DNA of 64,000 nucleotides from JAMXLO01 sp963794185 (GCA_963794185.1 CAWCDM010000124.1:68994-132993), one strand, 5' to 3'. Shown: positions 9,564-18,605, numbered from the stretch's first letter. Made by a program: numbers and translations. The notes: generated by a model not told the origin, from the sequence alone.

Positions 9564-10201
9564 CGCGCTTTCCGCCCGCTGGGACGCGTAGCAGGAAGCG
9601 TAACGGGATGGGCAGGGGCAAGCATCGTCGCAAGCCCGTCGGCAAGCTGGCCAACCGCGATGCTGATCGCCGCAACTTCGTTTGCAACGCCGCTATCGGA
9701 GAGTGGTATCTCGAAGCGGAAGCCGCGCGTCACCGGCTCACTGCGCCCTTTGGCCGTCACCGCCGCCTGCGCCTGGAGCACGAGCGCTCCCGCGGCATTC
9801 TCGTCGAGGCGGGACACATTGAGCTCGATCGTCGCGTCGGGCGAGACCGACACCGCGCCGGTCTCGGCATAGATGGTGCTTCGTGGCAGGCGCTGGCTCA
9901 ATTCCTCGACCAGCACGCGGGAAAGCATCGCGCCGAGCGGCTCGCCCCACCAGTCGTTGGCCATCACGTCCAGGCGGTAATTCTCCGACGACCGGACGAT
10001 CTGGCTGCGCTCCAGGTATCGGGCGAGGCCGATCTGGCGCAGCTCGATCACCTTTGGCGCCGCGGTCCCATGGGCAGCCGAATCCGGGGCACCCGATACC
10101 GGGGCGATGGTGTAGAGATTTGGGTTGGGAGAGCTGCAGGCAGCCTGCACCGCCAGCAGGGCGGCCGCGATGACCTGCGTGAGCCTGTGCGTGTACCTCA
10201 T
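9560..10201 (-). CDS. pqiC: PqiC/YmbA-like lipoprotein of the Pqi transport system
   Basis: Outer-membrane lipoprotein (213 residues) that docks the PqiB tunnel. The lipobox region LLAVQAACSSPNP places the modified Cys near residue 22. The mature protein has the ABC-transport-auxiliary fold signature: YTIAPV, VIELRQIGLARYLERSQIVR, NDWWGEPLGAMLSRVLVEELSQRLP. ATG at 10201 overlaps the pqiB stop by four bases, and its own stop overlaps the pqiA GTG. The whole operon is therefore coupled. Confidence 0.87.
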   Translation of the reverse strand: MRYTHRLTQVIAAALLAVQAACSSPNPNLYTIAPVSGAPDSAAHGTAAPKVIELRQIGLARYLERSQIVRSSENYRLDVMANDWWGEPLGAMLSRVLVEELSQRLPRSTIYAETGAVSVSPDATIELNVSRLDENAAGALVLQAQAAVTAKGRSEPVTRGFRFEIPLSDSGVANEVAAISIAVGQLADGLATMLAPAHPVTLPATRPSGRKAR

Positions 10202-11895
10202 TCGACACCGCCGGCAGGCCGGCCCTTGATCAGTGCCTCCGGGTGGCGTGAGAGCAGGTCGGCGAGCGAGCGGATCGAGCGGGTCGCGTCGTTCAGTTGT
10301 ATCAGCAGCCGTTCAAGGTCGCGGTTGAACTGTGTGTTGTCGCCGTAGCCCGATTGCAGCGACAGGACAAGCTTGTTGGCGTCCGACATCGTCTTCTGCA
10401 ATCCGGCCGAGAGGTCCGGCAGCCGCTTCATCGCCGGTCCCAGATTGGCATCAAGATTTTGCACCACGTCGTGCACGCTGGCGAGCGTCGAATTGAGCGA
10501 CGTCAACACCTGCTTGGCCTGTGGATCGTTGACGAGGCCGTTCAACCCCTCGGCGGTCTTGTTCAGATTGCGGCCAAGCGTGTCGAACGGAATTGTATTG
10601 ACCTTTTGCAGCAATTCCGTGGCCGCAGTCTGCAGCCCGCTGAAGCTGCCGCTTTCCGATGTTGGGATAACGAGCGTGCCATCCTCGGTCCTCGTCATCT
10701 GTGCCGGCGGCGCGTCGGGCAGGAAATCGAGGGCGACCCGCATCTGGCCGGTAAGCAGGTTGGCGCTCTCCAAGGTTGCCCGCATGCCACGTTGGACCAG
10801 CGCATCCACCCCCGCTGCGACATCCTTCACCACCTGCCGCCCGATGCCGACGATACGCTCCGGCTGCACCTCGAAATGCACCGGAGCGACTACCGCCTCC
10901 TTCCCCGGATCATAGGAGAGGCGCACGTCCGTAACCTGGCCCACCTTGATGCCGCGCAGCGTCACATCGGCGCCTGGCGCAAGGCCGCCGACGGAACCGG
11001 GGAAATAGCTCAGCAACAGAATCTTGCGGCTGTACGAGGCCGCCTGGGCAGCCTCCTTGTTGGCAAACATTGGGAAGGCGTGATCCTCGGTGCTTTCCGC
11101 CGCCTGCGCCGCGCCCGGCTGCACATCGAACGCGACGCCGCCGAGCAGCAGGGCACGCAGCGACTCGAGTTGCACTTCGACCCCATTGCCGCCAAGCTTC
11201 ACCGACAAACCGGAGGCGTCCCAAAAGCGTGTCTGATCGTTCACATACTTGTCGAACGGCGCACGGACAAAGGCGTGGATCGTCGCGCTTTCCGCCATGT
11301 CGCCGATATCCCAGCCCAGCACTTCGCCCACCTGAAGATCGCGGAAGAAGATCGGCGAGCCGAGCGTGACAGAGCCGAGGCGCGTCGCCTTCAGCAGGAA
11401 TGTCCGGCCCGGCACGTTCGACTCCAGCACAGGCGGATCCTCGCGACCGGCGAATTCGTGCTTGTGGGCGGCGGAGGCGTCGCCGGGCAGCATGCCGATA
11501 TACGAGCCGGACACCAGTGTACTCAGGCCGGACACGTTGCCGGCGAACAACCGCGGCTTGACGACCCAGAACTGAGCGTCGGCGGTGAGCAGTGGGTCGG
11601 CCTGCTTGGTTGTCGCCACGGTCACCAGCACATGCGTATGGTCTTCCGACAGCACGAGACTCTTCACCGTGCCCAGTGAGATTTCACGGAACTTGAGCTG
11701 GGATTGGCCGGCTTGCAGCCCTTCAGCGGTTTCGAAGGTTATCGTGATCGTCGGGCCTTCCTTGGACAGGGTGTCCCAGGCAAGCCATGCGCCGATCGCC
11801 ACGGCGACGATCGGCAGCAGCCAGATCGCTGACAGGCGGCGCGATCGGCGCGTGGAGGCAACGACCAGGTGCGGTTCGCCGGCAGCTTCGCTCAT
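10198..11895 (-). CDS. pqiB: PqiB-type MCE (MlaD) domain protein
   Basis: Single-pass inner-membrane protein whose stacked MCE rings form a lipid conduit across the periplasm. It has a transmembrane helix near residues 21-38 (LSAIWLLPIVAVAIGAWLAW). Then come MCE repeats around 45-140, 160-220 and 290-385, each opening with a G-L-x-x-G-x-x-V/L-x-x-R-x-I-x-x-G pattern (for example GGLAPGADVTLRGIKVG). A helical C-terminal region completes the 565-residue product. ATG 11895 has AAGGA 8 bases upstream, while the open frame extends 29 codons more. First gene of the pqiB-C-A operon. Confidence 0.9.
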   Translation of the reverse strand: MSEAAGEPHLVVASTRRSRRLSAIWLLPIVAVAIGAWLAWDTLSKEGPTITITFETAEGLQAGQSQLKFREISLGTVKSLVLSEDHTHVLVTVATTKQADPLLTADAQFWVVKPRLFAGNVSGLSTLVSGSYIGMLPGDASAAHKHEFAGREDPPVLESNVPGRTFLLKATRLGSVTLGSPIFFRDLQVGEVLGWDIGDMAESATIHAFVRAPFDKYVNDQTRFWDASGLSVKLGGNGVEVQLESLRALLLGGVAFDVQPGAAQAAESTEDHAFPMFANKEAAQAASYSRKILLLSYFPGSVGGLAPGADVTLRGIKVGQVTDVRLSYDPGKEAVVAPVHFEVQPERIVGIGRQVVKDVAAGVDALVQRGMRATLESANLLTGQMRVALDFLPDAPPAQMTRTEDGTLVIPTSESGSFSGLQTAATELLQKVNTIPFDTLGRNLNKTAEGLNGLVNDPQAKQVLTSLNSTLASVHDVVQNLDANLGPAMKRLPDLSAGLQKTMSDANKLVLSLQSGYGDNTQFNRDLERLLIQLNDATRSIRSLADLLSRHPEALIKGRPAGGVE

Positions 11896-12031
11896 GGCAC
11901 GATCCTTCGTAGCTCCTCGGGGCGATGCCCGGTCACTGCGCCGGACACGAGTGTATACCCGCGACGGCGGTTGGCTATCCACTTCGGTGGGCCGCGGCTT
12001 CGCACACAGCCCTGTAAATCGATTCCTACTC

Positions 12032-12910
12032 TCAGAAGGTGAAATTCACCATCACCATCGGGCCACCCATCGTCAGGTGCTGCACGGCGGCGCTGCTGCC
12101 CTGCTCAAATGACAGATAGCGGTAGGTGAGCGACACACCGGCCCAGCCGGTCTGGTAGCCGAGGCCGGAAGCGATCTGCCAGGTCAGCTTCGAGCCGCCC
12201 GCGCCTATGTCGAAATAATAGGGGATGAACAGGCCGGTATTGTTGATGCGGATGCGGCCGCGAAAGCCGCCGATGCCGTTCCAGATGCTGTCGCTGCTCG
12301 ATATGCCGCCAATGCCGCCGAATGTCGCGCCGTTGCCGCGCGGTCCTGTCAGTGTCAGTGCCAGGCTGAAATCGGTCGTGGCGTTCACCGCAAGAAAGCG
12401 GAATCCGGCGATCACATCGAAGTTGCCCCAGTCGCCCTGCATGAGCGCGTAGCCGCCCGCCAGCGTCCATAACTTGGTGTCCAGCGCGGTGCCGGTGCTG
12501 CGCTCCACCGAGCGTGAGATCGGCTGCGACGGCACGCCGGCGAAGTCGACCGACCTGAAGTGGGAACTGGTGGCGCTCAGGTTCAAATAGAGGAAGTCGG
12601 TCAGGATCGAGAACGGGCCGTATTGCGCGTCCGCCGCGACAGCCGTCGCGAAGTTCAGATGGCGCAATATATCGTCGGGTCCGACCTTTACATCAGTCGG
12701 TACTCTCGCATCGAGCGGGGGCGGCAGGCTGTTGGTCAGGGTCATCCTGATGGTCGGCAGCCACGCATAGGGTGCGATGTTGAAGGTCCAGCCTGACGGG
12801 TTGGCTGCCTGTTGCCCCACGCTGGTTGGTTGTTGCGCCTGTGCCCCGGATGTCGCTCCGGCTGCGAACAGCGCCGCCAGGATGGCAGCCATGACGATTC
12901 GGTTCGACAT
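12032..12910 (-). CDS. Outer-membrane beta-barrel protein, unknown role
   Basis: 292-residue protein with a signal peptide (residues 1-25, cleavage after GAQA). Its mature part alternates hydrophobic and polar residues and ends in Phe (VMVNFTF), as barrel proteins recognised by the Bam machinery do. Segments such as FNIAPYAWLP, TDFLYLNLSATS, WTLAGGYALMQG and YRYLSFEQG look like strands; the type resembles the small barrel proteins of alphaproteobacteria. ATG 12910 has GAGGG upstream. It lies upstream of, and on the same strand as, the pqi operon with a gap of about 140 bases. A link to lipid transport is conjecture. Confidence 0.68.
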   Translation of the reverse strand: MSNRIVMAAILAALFAAGATSGAQAQQPTSVGQQAANPSGWTFNIAPYAWLPTIRMTLTNSLPPPLDARVPTDVKVGPDDILRHLNFATAVAADAQYGPFSILTDFLYLNLSATSSHFRSVDFAGVPSQPISRSVERSTGTALDTKLWTLAGGYALMQGDWGNFDVIAGFRFLAVNATTDFSLALTLTGPRGNGATFGGIGGISSSDSIWNGIGGFRGRIRINNTGLFIPYYFDIGAGGSKLTWQIASGLGYQTGWAGVSLTYRYLSFEQGSSAAVQHLTMGGPMVMVNFTF

Positions 12911-13164
12911 CGGGGATTCCCTCGCGTCAACATGATCGGCCAATTATGATCCGGCATTGCCAAGTGTGAACTTCGCCGGACCACGAATCGGTCGTGACCG
13001 GAACAGAGAGCGACCCGCCCTTTTCTATCCGGTGATCGGGGCCCGGTCCATACCGGCACGTCGCGGAGCGGCACGTCTGCACGTCGTCGATTGCAGTCAC
13101 ATCGAAACTACACTAGACAAATCACAAGGCTATACCGGCGAACCGCACGGGGGCGAACAGCGTC

Positions 13165-13704
13165 ATGGAGACTGCCAGTATGATCGATGGAACCACCAGC
13201 AACGGGACAGCGAAACCGAAGGCTCAGTACGGGCAGTCGCCTCACCGTCATTTCATGGTCGGGTTGGCGTTGGCCGCGCTGCTGTTGCTGACCGGATGCG
13301 CGTCGTCGGTCAAGGTTGGTCCGGAAGCCGTCGCCGGGTTGACACCCGATGGCACTGTGGACATGCAGCAGGTTCAGGCCGCCTTCATCGGCAGCGGCGG
13401 CGGTGGCAGCGGGGCGCTCTATTTTCGCGGCGGTGCCTATCCCTTTGCGATCGGCGGCCTCGGCATCGGCGGCATCGGTGCCTCCACGATCAGCGCCTCG
13501 GGCGAGGTATACAAGCTCAACAATCTTGCGGACTTTCCCGGTGCCTACGCCCAGGCCCGCTACGGCTTCGCCTTTGGCGACAAGAGCGCCGGCGATCTGT
13601 GGCTGCAGAATGAGCATGGTGTCATCATGCATCTGAAGGCTGAACGTACCGGCCTGATGCTAAGCCTCGGCGGCGACGCGGTCATCATATCGATGTCGCA
13701 GTAG
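13165..13704 (+). CDS. Lipoprotein with a WLQNEHG-type domain (paralogue A)
   Basis: Exported lipoprotein of unknown function. A hydrophobic stretch leads to the lipobox LLTGC at about residues 42-46. The mature part has a Gly-rich linker (IGSGGGGSGALYFRG), a YPFAIGGLGIGGIGAS segment, SGEVYKLNNLADFPGAY and a C-terminal GDLWLQNEHGVIMHLKAERTGLMLSLGGDAVII block. The same block order occurs in the convergent gene at 13719-14207, so the two are paralogues. The N terminus before the signal helix is unusually long; starts at 13165, 13180 or 13255 are all possible. The stop is 15 bases from that of the paralogue. Confidence 0.7.
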   Translation: METASMIDGTTSNGTAKPKAQYGQSPHRHFMVGLALAALLLLTGCASSVKVGPEAVAGLTPDGTVDMQQVQAAFIGSGGGGSGALYFRGGAYPFAIGGLGIGGIGASTISASGEVYKLNNLADFPGAYAQARYGFAFGDKSAGDLWLQNEHGVIMHLKAERTGLMLSLGGDAVIISMSQ

Positions 13705-13718
13705 CGATCCGGCGAGGA

Positions 13719-14207
13719 TCACTGGTCGAGGACCACACGCACGGCGTCGCCGCCGATATCCGGCATGCGGCCCTGCGGTGGAACCCGGAGATGCATGATC
13801 GTTGCATGCTCATTCTGCAGCCATAGACCGCCGCCGGTCTGGCCCGCGGTGACGGAGGTGCTGGGCGCCCGGCGATAGGTACCTGGAAACTGCGCAATGC
13901 TTTGTAGCTGATCGACCTCGCCCGACGTCTGCATTATGGCGACGGCGCTACCCTCGATACCGAGGCCTCCGATGGCGAAGCGATAGAGCGTGCCGTGGAA
14001 AAATAGGGTGCCGGTTCCGCCGCCGCCGGCGGGTACATCGTTTGGTGGCGCCTTGTTCAACTCCACGGTGCCGGGCGCTTGCGCAATATTCGATTGCGTG
14101 GGCGGGTCGCCGGTTCCGCATGCCGCCAGGAGCAGCGGAACAGCCGCTGCAAGTACCGTGGGTCTGATGACGCAGAACGCCGTGCGGGGACGGAAACTGC
14201 GCCCCAT
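13719..14207 (-). CDS. Lipoprotein with a WLQNEHG-type domain (paralogue B)
   Basis: Convergent paralogue of the gene at 13165-13704. It has a lipobox (LLLAACGTG, Cys near residue 29), then a Gly-rich linker. GTLFFHGTLYRFAIGGLGIEG, SGEVDQLQSIAQFPGTY and GGLWLQNEHATIMHL follow, and the end DIGGDAVRVVLDQ corresponds to the end of paralogue A. Identity is moderate, so duplication is old or the copies evolve fast. ATG 14207 is the best start before the signal peptide; ATG 14234 is also in frame. A small exported ORF ends just upstream, suggesting a two-gene unit. Confidence 0.66.
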   Translation of the reverse strand: MGRSFRPRTAFCVIRPTVLAAAVPLLLAACGTGDPPTQSNIAQAPGTVELNKAPPNDVPAGGGGTGTLFFHGTLYRFAIGGLGIEGSAVAIMQTSGEVDQLQSIAQFPGTYRRAPSTSVTAGQTGGGLWLQNEHATIMHLRVPPQGRMPDIGGDAVRVVLDQ

Positions 14208-14218
14208 GGGCGCAGCGC

Positions 14219-14398
14219 CTATTTCTGCAGGCATGGAGCGAACACGAGCTGACACATCGACTGATCGCCCGAAATGTTTGCGCTGACGAGCCGAGAATTC
14301 TCGAACACGGTATCCACCGAACAGGAAGCAGGAGCAAGCGCCATGGCGCTCAGAACGCCGATCGTCGCGCCCCGCTGCAGGTTCGTTACAAATGACAT
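14219..14398 (-). CDS. Small putative exported protein (59 aa)
   Basis: Short ORF beginning at ATG 14398, preceded by AGGTGG. Residues 7-28 form a plausible signal sequence (ATIGVLSAMALAPASC), with a Cys that could be lipidated although the lipobox is not canonical. The mature part has two more cysteines (SMCQLVFAPCLQK). Its TAG ends 12 bases before the ATG of the downstream lipoprotein, so co-transcription is likely. No family recognised; it could also be chance. Confidence 0.4.
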   Translation of the reverse strand: MSFVTNLQRGATIGVLSAMALAPASCSVDTVFENSRLVSANISGDQSMCQLVFAPCLQK

Positions 14399-14521
14399 GC
14401 GGTCTTGACCACCTTGGCGCTGCCGATGAGTTAAACATAATGCGGCGGCAGATCGGCCAACAAGCGCAACAGAAGCAGCATTAGCCGGCCGGGTGCACCC
14501 TCCCTCGCGTCGCCGACGCGA

Positions 14522-14566
14522 CCCCGGATCAAATCCGGGGCATGCTCTCTCCCGTGAGCGGGAGAG
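14522..14566. repeat. Pair of palindromic dispersed-repeat modules
   Basis: Two hairpins in tandem. CCCCGGAT (14522-14529) pairs with ATCCGGGG (14533-14540), and CTCTCCCG (14547-14554) pairs with CGGGAGAG (14559-14566). The second core recurs between pgi and tal (37434-37545). Such CCCCGGAT-ATCCGGGG and CTCTCCCG-CGGGAGAG palindromes are widespread intergenic repeats of alphaproteobacteria. They sit between divergent lipoprotein genes. Confidence 0.7.
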
Positions 14567-14725
14567 GTGCACGTTTTGCGGTCAGCCTGAACTTGCACCA
14601 GACAGATGTGCATGCGACTGGTTTTCGCTTCTTGGGGGTGGCGACGTTTCATCGGGCAGAATTGGGGGCGGTCAGCGTACGCATCCATGTCCCGATTCGG
14701 CGCTTGCAACGGAGGGCTGAGCAGC

Positions 14726-15154
14726 ATGGCGAGTTTGCAGTTGGGCATGGCGGCCATGGCCGCATGCATGGCAGCGGCTGGATGCACCAGCACACCCCAA
14801 TCGCCGCCGGTCGCACCGATGGCTGCCACAAAGCCGATCCGACCGGCCTCCGTCAATGGCACCTACAATGGCATCACGCAGCTTGTTCGCGGTGCGGCCA
14901 TGTCGTGCGGAACCCAGGATATGCTGACCCTGCGCGTCGTGGACAATTCGTTTGGCTACACGCTCAACCAACCACAGGTGACGTGGCAACCCGTGCGGTC
15001 ATTCAATGTCGTCATCGCGCCGGACGGGACGTTTCAGGCGCAATCCGGCACCGCCTATATTCGCGGCACCGTCAGCGGGGGCCATATGGCCGGAGACATC
15101 GTTGGCGATGCCTGTGGCTACCATTTCGAGGCGGATAATTCGGGGACCTTCTGA
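14726..15154 (+). CDS. Small lipoprotein, unknown function
   Basis: 142-residue exported lipoprotein. The start ATG at 14726 follows GGAGGG by 9 bases. The signal peptide ends in the lipobox MAAAGC, with lipidated Cys at residue 20. The mature region begins with a Pro-rich linker, then NGTYNGITQLVRG, two further Cys (AMSCGTQDM and GDACGYHFEA) that may pair, and a beta-rich end with DGTFQAQSGTAYIRGTVSGG. I recognise no named family. It stands just downstream of the palindromic repeat and converges on gspF. Confidence 0.65.
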   Translation: MASLQLGMAAMAACMAAAGCTSTPQSPPVAPMAATKPIRPASVNGTYNGITQLVRGAAMSCGTQDMLTLRVVDNSFGYTLNQPQVTWQPVRSFNVVIAPDGTFQAQSGTAYIRGTVSGGHMAGDIVGDACGYHFEADNSGTF

Positions 15155-15181
15155 ACCGCCGGACCGATCGGACGCCGCCGC

Positions 15182-16408
15182 TCAGGCTCCAGCCAGGTCG
15201 TTGAGGCTGAGCATCGCCGTCATCAGGGAGGCGACGATACCGGCGACCGCGAGGCCCATGAGGATGGTGATCGCCGGCACCAGCAGCGCGACCATGCGCT
15301 GCGTGGCAAGCCGGGTGCGTTCCTCGTGGATTTCTGCCGCACGCAGGCCCATGGGGCCAAGCTGGGCGTTCTCCTCGCCCAGGCGCAGCAGGTGGATCGT
15401 GCGCGCCGGGAAGATGCGGGCTTCAGCCAGCGGCTGGGCCAGTCCTCCACCGCCGCGCGCGCTGGACGTGGCCTGTTCGACCGCGGCCACCGCGGCGAGG
15501 TTGCCCAACGCATCGCGCACCACGCCCAGGGCCGTGATCAGCGACACCCCGTTGACCAGCAAGGTGCCCAGCACGCGGGTGAAGCGGGCCGCCAGCACCT
15601 CGCGCAGCAGGGAGCCGAAGATGGGCAGCCGCAACAGGATGCGGTCGGCGAACAGCCGCGGGCCCGGACGGCGCAGCAAGGCGCGGCCGGCCACCACCAA
15701 GACCGCCAGCACCACGAGCGACTGAAGCCCGTAGCTGGAAACCGCGGCGCCGGCATCGATCAGGAACTGGGTGGAGGCGGGCAGCTTCGCCCCGCTCTGC
15801 TCGAACATCGGCACGAACTGCGGCAGCACCTGCGTCAGCAGCAGGGCCACGGACCCGATCGCCGCCACCAGCAACAGGGCGGGATAGATCAATGCCGAGC
15901 TGACGGTTGCCGCCAGGCTGCGCTGCCGGTCCAGCAGGTCGGCCATATGCGCCAGTGTCGCCGCCAGCTTGCCCCCCGCCTCCCCGGCGCGCACCAGGCC
16001 GATATGCAGTCGCGTGAAGCTGCCCGGAGCGCGGCTCAGCGCCACCGACAGCGGGCTGCCGTCGCGCACCGCGTCGCGCAGGTCGGTCACCACGCGCCGC
16101 ACCCGCGTATTGGGCGCCGTCTCCTGCATGTAGCGCAGTGCGCGATCCAGGTCCTGCCCGGCGCCCAGCATGGTGGCCAGCTCGCGCACGAAGTCGGCGA
16201 CCTCCTGCTTTTTCAGGTTGGCCTTGCCACCGAAATCGATGTGCAGCAGCGAGGCGAGCCCCGATCCCCCGACCGCCGGTTCGGCGCGCATCGGCATGCT
16301 GCCCTGGCGCTGCAGGCGTGTGATGACCTCGGCCTCGGTCGCGGCGTCCATCAGGCCGCGCTGGATTTCGCCGCCAGGTCCGATCGCGGTGTAACGGAAG
16401 GAGGGCAC
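15182..16408 (-). CDS. gspF: Type II secretion inner-membrane platform protein GspF
   Basis: Polytopic inner-membrane protein that couples the GspE motor to pseudopilus assembly. It opens with MPSFRYTAIGPGGEIQRGLMDA, the usual GspF start, and has two T2SSF domains (about residues 65-190 and 270-395) with LVRAGEAGGKLAATLAHMADLL in the first and LLRLGEENAQLGPM in the second. Three transmembrane helices are visible, including YPALLLVAAIGSVALLLTQVLP and MVALLVPAITILMGLAVAGIV. 408 residues is typical. It starts four bases after the gspE stop. Confidence 0.92.
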   Translation of the reverse strand: MPSFRYTAIGPGGEIQRGLMDAATEAEVITRLQRQGSMPMRAEPAVGGSGLASLLHIDFGGKANLKKQEVADFVRELATMLGAGQDLDRALRYMQETAPNTRVRRVVTDLRDAVRDGSPLSVALSRAPGSFTRLHIGLVRAGEAGGKLAATLAHMADLLDRQRSLAATVSSALIYPALLLVAAIGSVALLLTQVLPQFVPMFEQSGAKLPASTQFLIDAGAAVSSYGLQSLVVLAVLVVAGRALLRRPGPRLFADRILLRLPIFGSLLREVLAARFTRVLGTLLVNGVSLITALGVVRDALGNLAAVAAVEQATSSARGGGGLAQPLAEARIFPARTIHLLRLGEENAQLGPMGLRAAEIHEERTRLATQRMVALLVPAITILMGLAVAGIVASLMTAMLSLNDLAGA

Positions 16409-16411
16409 AGG

Positions 16412-18121
16412 TCAGCCCTCCGACTGAACGCTGCGGGCCACTTCCTCGATCGTCGTCTCCCCCGCCAGCGCGGCTGCGATCCCGGCATCGAGCATCACCT
16501 GCATGCCGCCGGCAACCGCCGCGCGTTCAACGCTGGAATGGTCGGCGCCGGCAATGATCATCCGTTCGATCTCGGAGTTGAGTTCGAGGAATTCGGCGAT
16601 GGCGGCACGGCCGCGGTAGCCGGTCTGGCGGCATTCCGGGCAACCGGCGGGGTGATACAGCGTCACGGGGCCACCCTCGCAGCGCCGTTCCAGATCGAAC
16701 CGCTGGATCATCTCGGGCGAGGCCGGGGCGGCAACGCGGCAGGCGGTGCACAACTGACGGACCAGCCGCTGTGCCAGCACTCCGCGCAGCGCGGCCGTCA
16801 GCAGGTAATCCTCCACTCCCATGTCGCGCAGACGGGTGATCGCGGCGGCGGCGGAGTTGGTATGCAGCGTGGACAGCACCAGATGCCCGGTCAGCGCGGC
16901 CTGCACGGCGATCTGCGCCGTCTCCAGGTCGCGGATTTCGCCGACCATGATCACGTCGGGATCCTGGCGCAGGATGGAGCGCAGCAGGCTGGCGAAGGTC
17001 AGCCCGATCTGGCTGTGCACCTGGATCTGGTTGATGCCGTGCAACTGGTATTCGATCGGGTCTTCGACCGTGACGATCTTGCGCGTGACGGCATTGAGCG
17101 CCAGCAGGCCGGTATAGAGCGTGGTGGTCTTGCCGCTGCCGGTCGGGCCGGTCACCAGCACGATGCCGTTGGGCAACTCCAGCGCCGCACTGAACTTGCG
17201 GATCACCGCCTGCGACAGGCCGAGGCGCTCATAGTCGAACGCGACCGCGTTGCGATCGAGGATGCGCAGCACGACGGTTTCGCCGAACAGCGAGGGGATG
17301 GTGGAGACGCGGAAATCCACCTCCTGACCGCGCACCGCGAGCTTGATTCGGCCATCCTGCGGCAGCCGGCGCTCGGCGATGTCGAGCTTCGCCATGATCT
17401 TGATGCGCGAGGTGATGGCGGCGGCCAACCGTGCCGGCGGGCTGTCCGCCTCCTGCAGCTGTCCGTCGTAGCGGTAGCGCACGCGCAGCCGATCCTCGAA
17501 CGGCTCGATGTGGATGTCGGAGGCCTGGGTCTCCACCGCGCGGGTGATGATCTGGTTGACCAAGCGGATCACCGGCGCCTCGCTCGCCAGGTCCTTCAGT
17601 CGTTCGGTATCGTCTTCCGAGGGCTCCTCCGCAGCATCGTCCTCGCCTGCATGTGGCGCTTCCTCGTCGGGGTAGAGCCGCTTGAGCGCGGTATCCAGTT
17701 CGATCGGCACGGCGATTTCCAGGCGCACGCGGGCGCCGGTGGCAGCGGCAATGGCGGCGGGCGTGAACCTGTCCAGCGGATCGGTCAGGGCCACCACCAG
17801 CGTATCGCCGTCCATCGCCATCGGCACCGCGCGGGCATGGCGCAGGAAGCGTCCGCTCAGACGCTCGGCGAACAGCGGCTGCTCGGTCGGGTAACTGTCG
17901 GCGCGCGCCACCGGCAGGTCGAGCAGCGTCGCATAGGCATCGGCCATCCCCCGTTCTGAGACCAGGCCAAGCTGGAGCAGCACCGAGTCCAGCCGCTGCG
18001 CGGTCTCGTCGGCGACGCGACGGCTGCGTTCCAGCGCCCGGATATCGCATTGGCCGGTTCGCAGCAGGATGTCCGTCAGTTGTTCCAACGGCAACTCGTC
18101 AGCGGAAAGCATCGTGCTCAT
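16412..18121 (-). CDS. gspE: Type II secretion ATPase GspE
   Basis: Cytoplasmic hexameric ATPase that powers pseudopilus extension. Residues 1-150 are the N1/N2 domains that bind GspL and GspF. The motor has Walker A GPTGSGKTTT (about 326-335), an Asp box TVEDPIEYQLHGINQIQV, Walker B VIMVGEIRDLETAQ and the His box STLHTNSA. The C-terminal zinc ring has CTAC and CPEC cysteine pairs, as in true GspE rather than PilB-like proteins lacking it. Start ATG 18121 has a weak ribosome site; another ATG is three codons in. First gene of a gspE-gspF pair. Confidence 0.93.
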   Translation of the reverse strand: MSTMLSADELPLEQLTDILLRTGQCDIRALERSRRVADETAQRLDSVLLQLGLVSERGMADAYATLLDLPVARADSYPTEQPLFAERLSGRFLRHARAVPMAMDGDTLVVALTDPLDRFTPAAIAAATGARVRLEIAVPIELDTALKRLYPDEEAPHAGEDDAAEEPSEDDTERLKDLASEAPVIRLVNQIITRAVETQASDIHIEPFEDRLRVRYRYDGQLQEADSPPARLAAAITSRIKIMAKLDIAERRLPQDGRIKLAVRGQEVDFRVSTIPSLFGETVVLRILDRNAVAFDYERLGLSQAVIRKFSAALELPNGIVLVTGPTGSGKTTTLYTGLLALNAVTRKIVTVEDPIEYQLHGINQIQVHSQIGLTFASLLRSILRQDPDVIMVGEIRDLETAQIAVQAALTGHLVLSTLHTNSAAAAITRLRDMGVEDYLLTAALRGVLAQRLVRQLCTACRVAAPASPEMIQRFDLERRCEGGPVTLYHPAGCPECRQTGYRGRAAIAEFLELNSEIERMIIAGADHSSVERAAVAGGMQVMLDAGIAAALAGETTIEEVARSVQSEG

Positions 18122-18197
18122 AATATGCGTCCATTGGGCATGGGGGCGCCTTGGTGCGGTGCGCCGCTATCCATGCCGGTCGCCGTGCGGCATGTGG

Positions 18198-18605
18198 TCA
18201 GGGCCGGGACGCGAACATCGTGCGCGCTGCGTCCAGCACCTTGGCCTGATAGCTCAGGTTCAGGACCGGCGTATGGGAATGATAGTTGCCGACGGCGCGC
18301 AAGAGATCGCCCTTTGTCTCGTTCAGATAGGTGCGCATGATAAGCCCGGCAGCGGCAATATTGAAGCAAGGATCGTTCAGCAGCCGGTCGCGAACATTAA
18401 AGTCTGGTAACTTGGTAAAGCGGGCGAGTGGGCCGACCCAGAGCGTGTTGATCTGCATGACGCCCAGATCCACCGACCCATCGTTGTTCGAGTGCATCAG
18501 TCCGGGACGCCCGCCTTCAATTGCCTGGATGGATGGCAGGACGCGCGGCGGCAGATGGTACACCGATGCCGTAAGTGCCATGCATGCAAGAAATGGAACG
18601 GCCAT
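18198..18605 (-). CDS. Lytic transglycosylase (SLT domain), T2SS-linked
   Basis: Small peptidoglycan-cleaving enzyme that could open the wall for the secretion machine. The 135-residue protein has a short signal-like N terminus (LACMALTASVY), catalytic Glu30 in SIQAIEGGRPG, the GVMQINTLWVGPL motif of SLT family 1, and a second-half NIAAAGLIMRTYLNETKGDLLRAVGNYHS. It resembles the IagB/VirB1-like class found with secretion and conjugation systems. It lies 76 bases upstream of gspE on the same strand and is divergent from gspG. Confidence 0.85.
   Translation of the reverse strand: MAVPFLACMALTASVYHLPPRVLPSIQAIEGGRPGLMHSNNDGSVDLGVMQINTLWVGPLARFTKLPDFNVRDRLLNDPCFNIAAAGLIMRTYLNETKGDLLRAVGNYHSHTPVLNLSYQAKVLDAARTMFASRP

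Noticed and set aside
15326..17959. 877-codon open frame on the plus strand
   Set aside because: It is antisense to gspF and gspE, His/Gln/Arg-rich, without motifs; an effect of high GC content.
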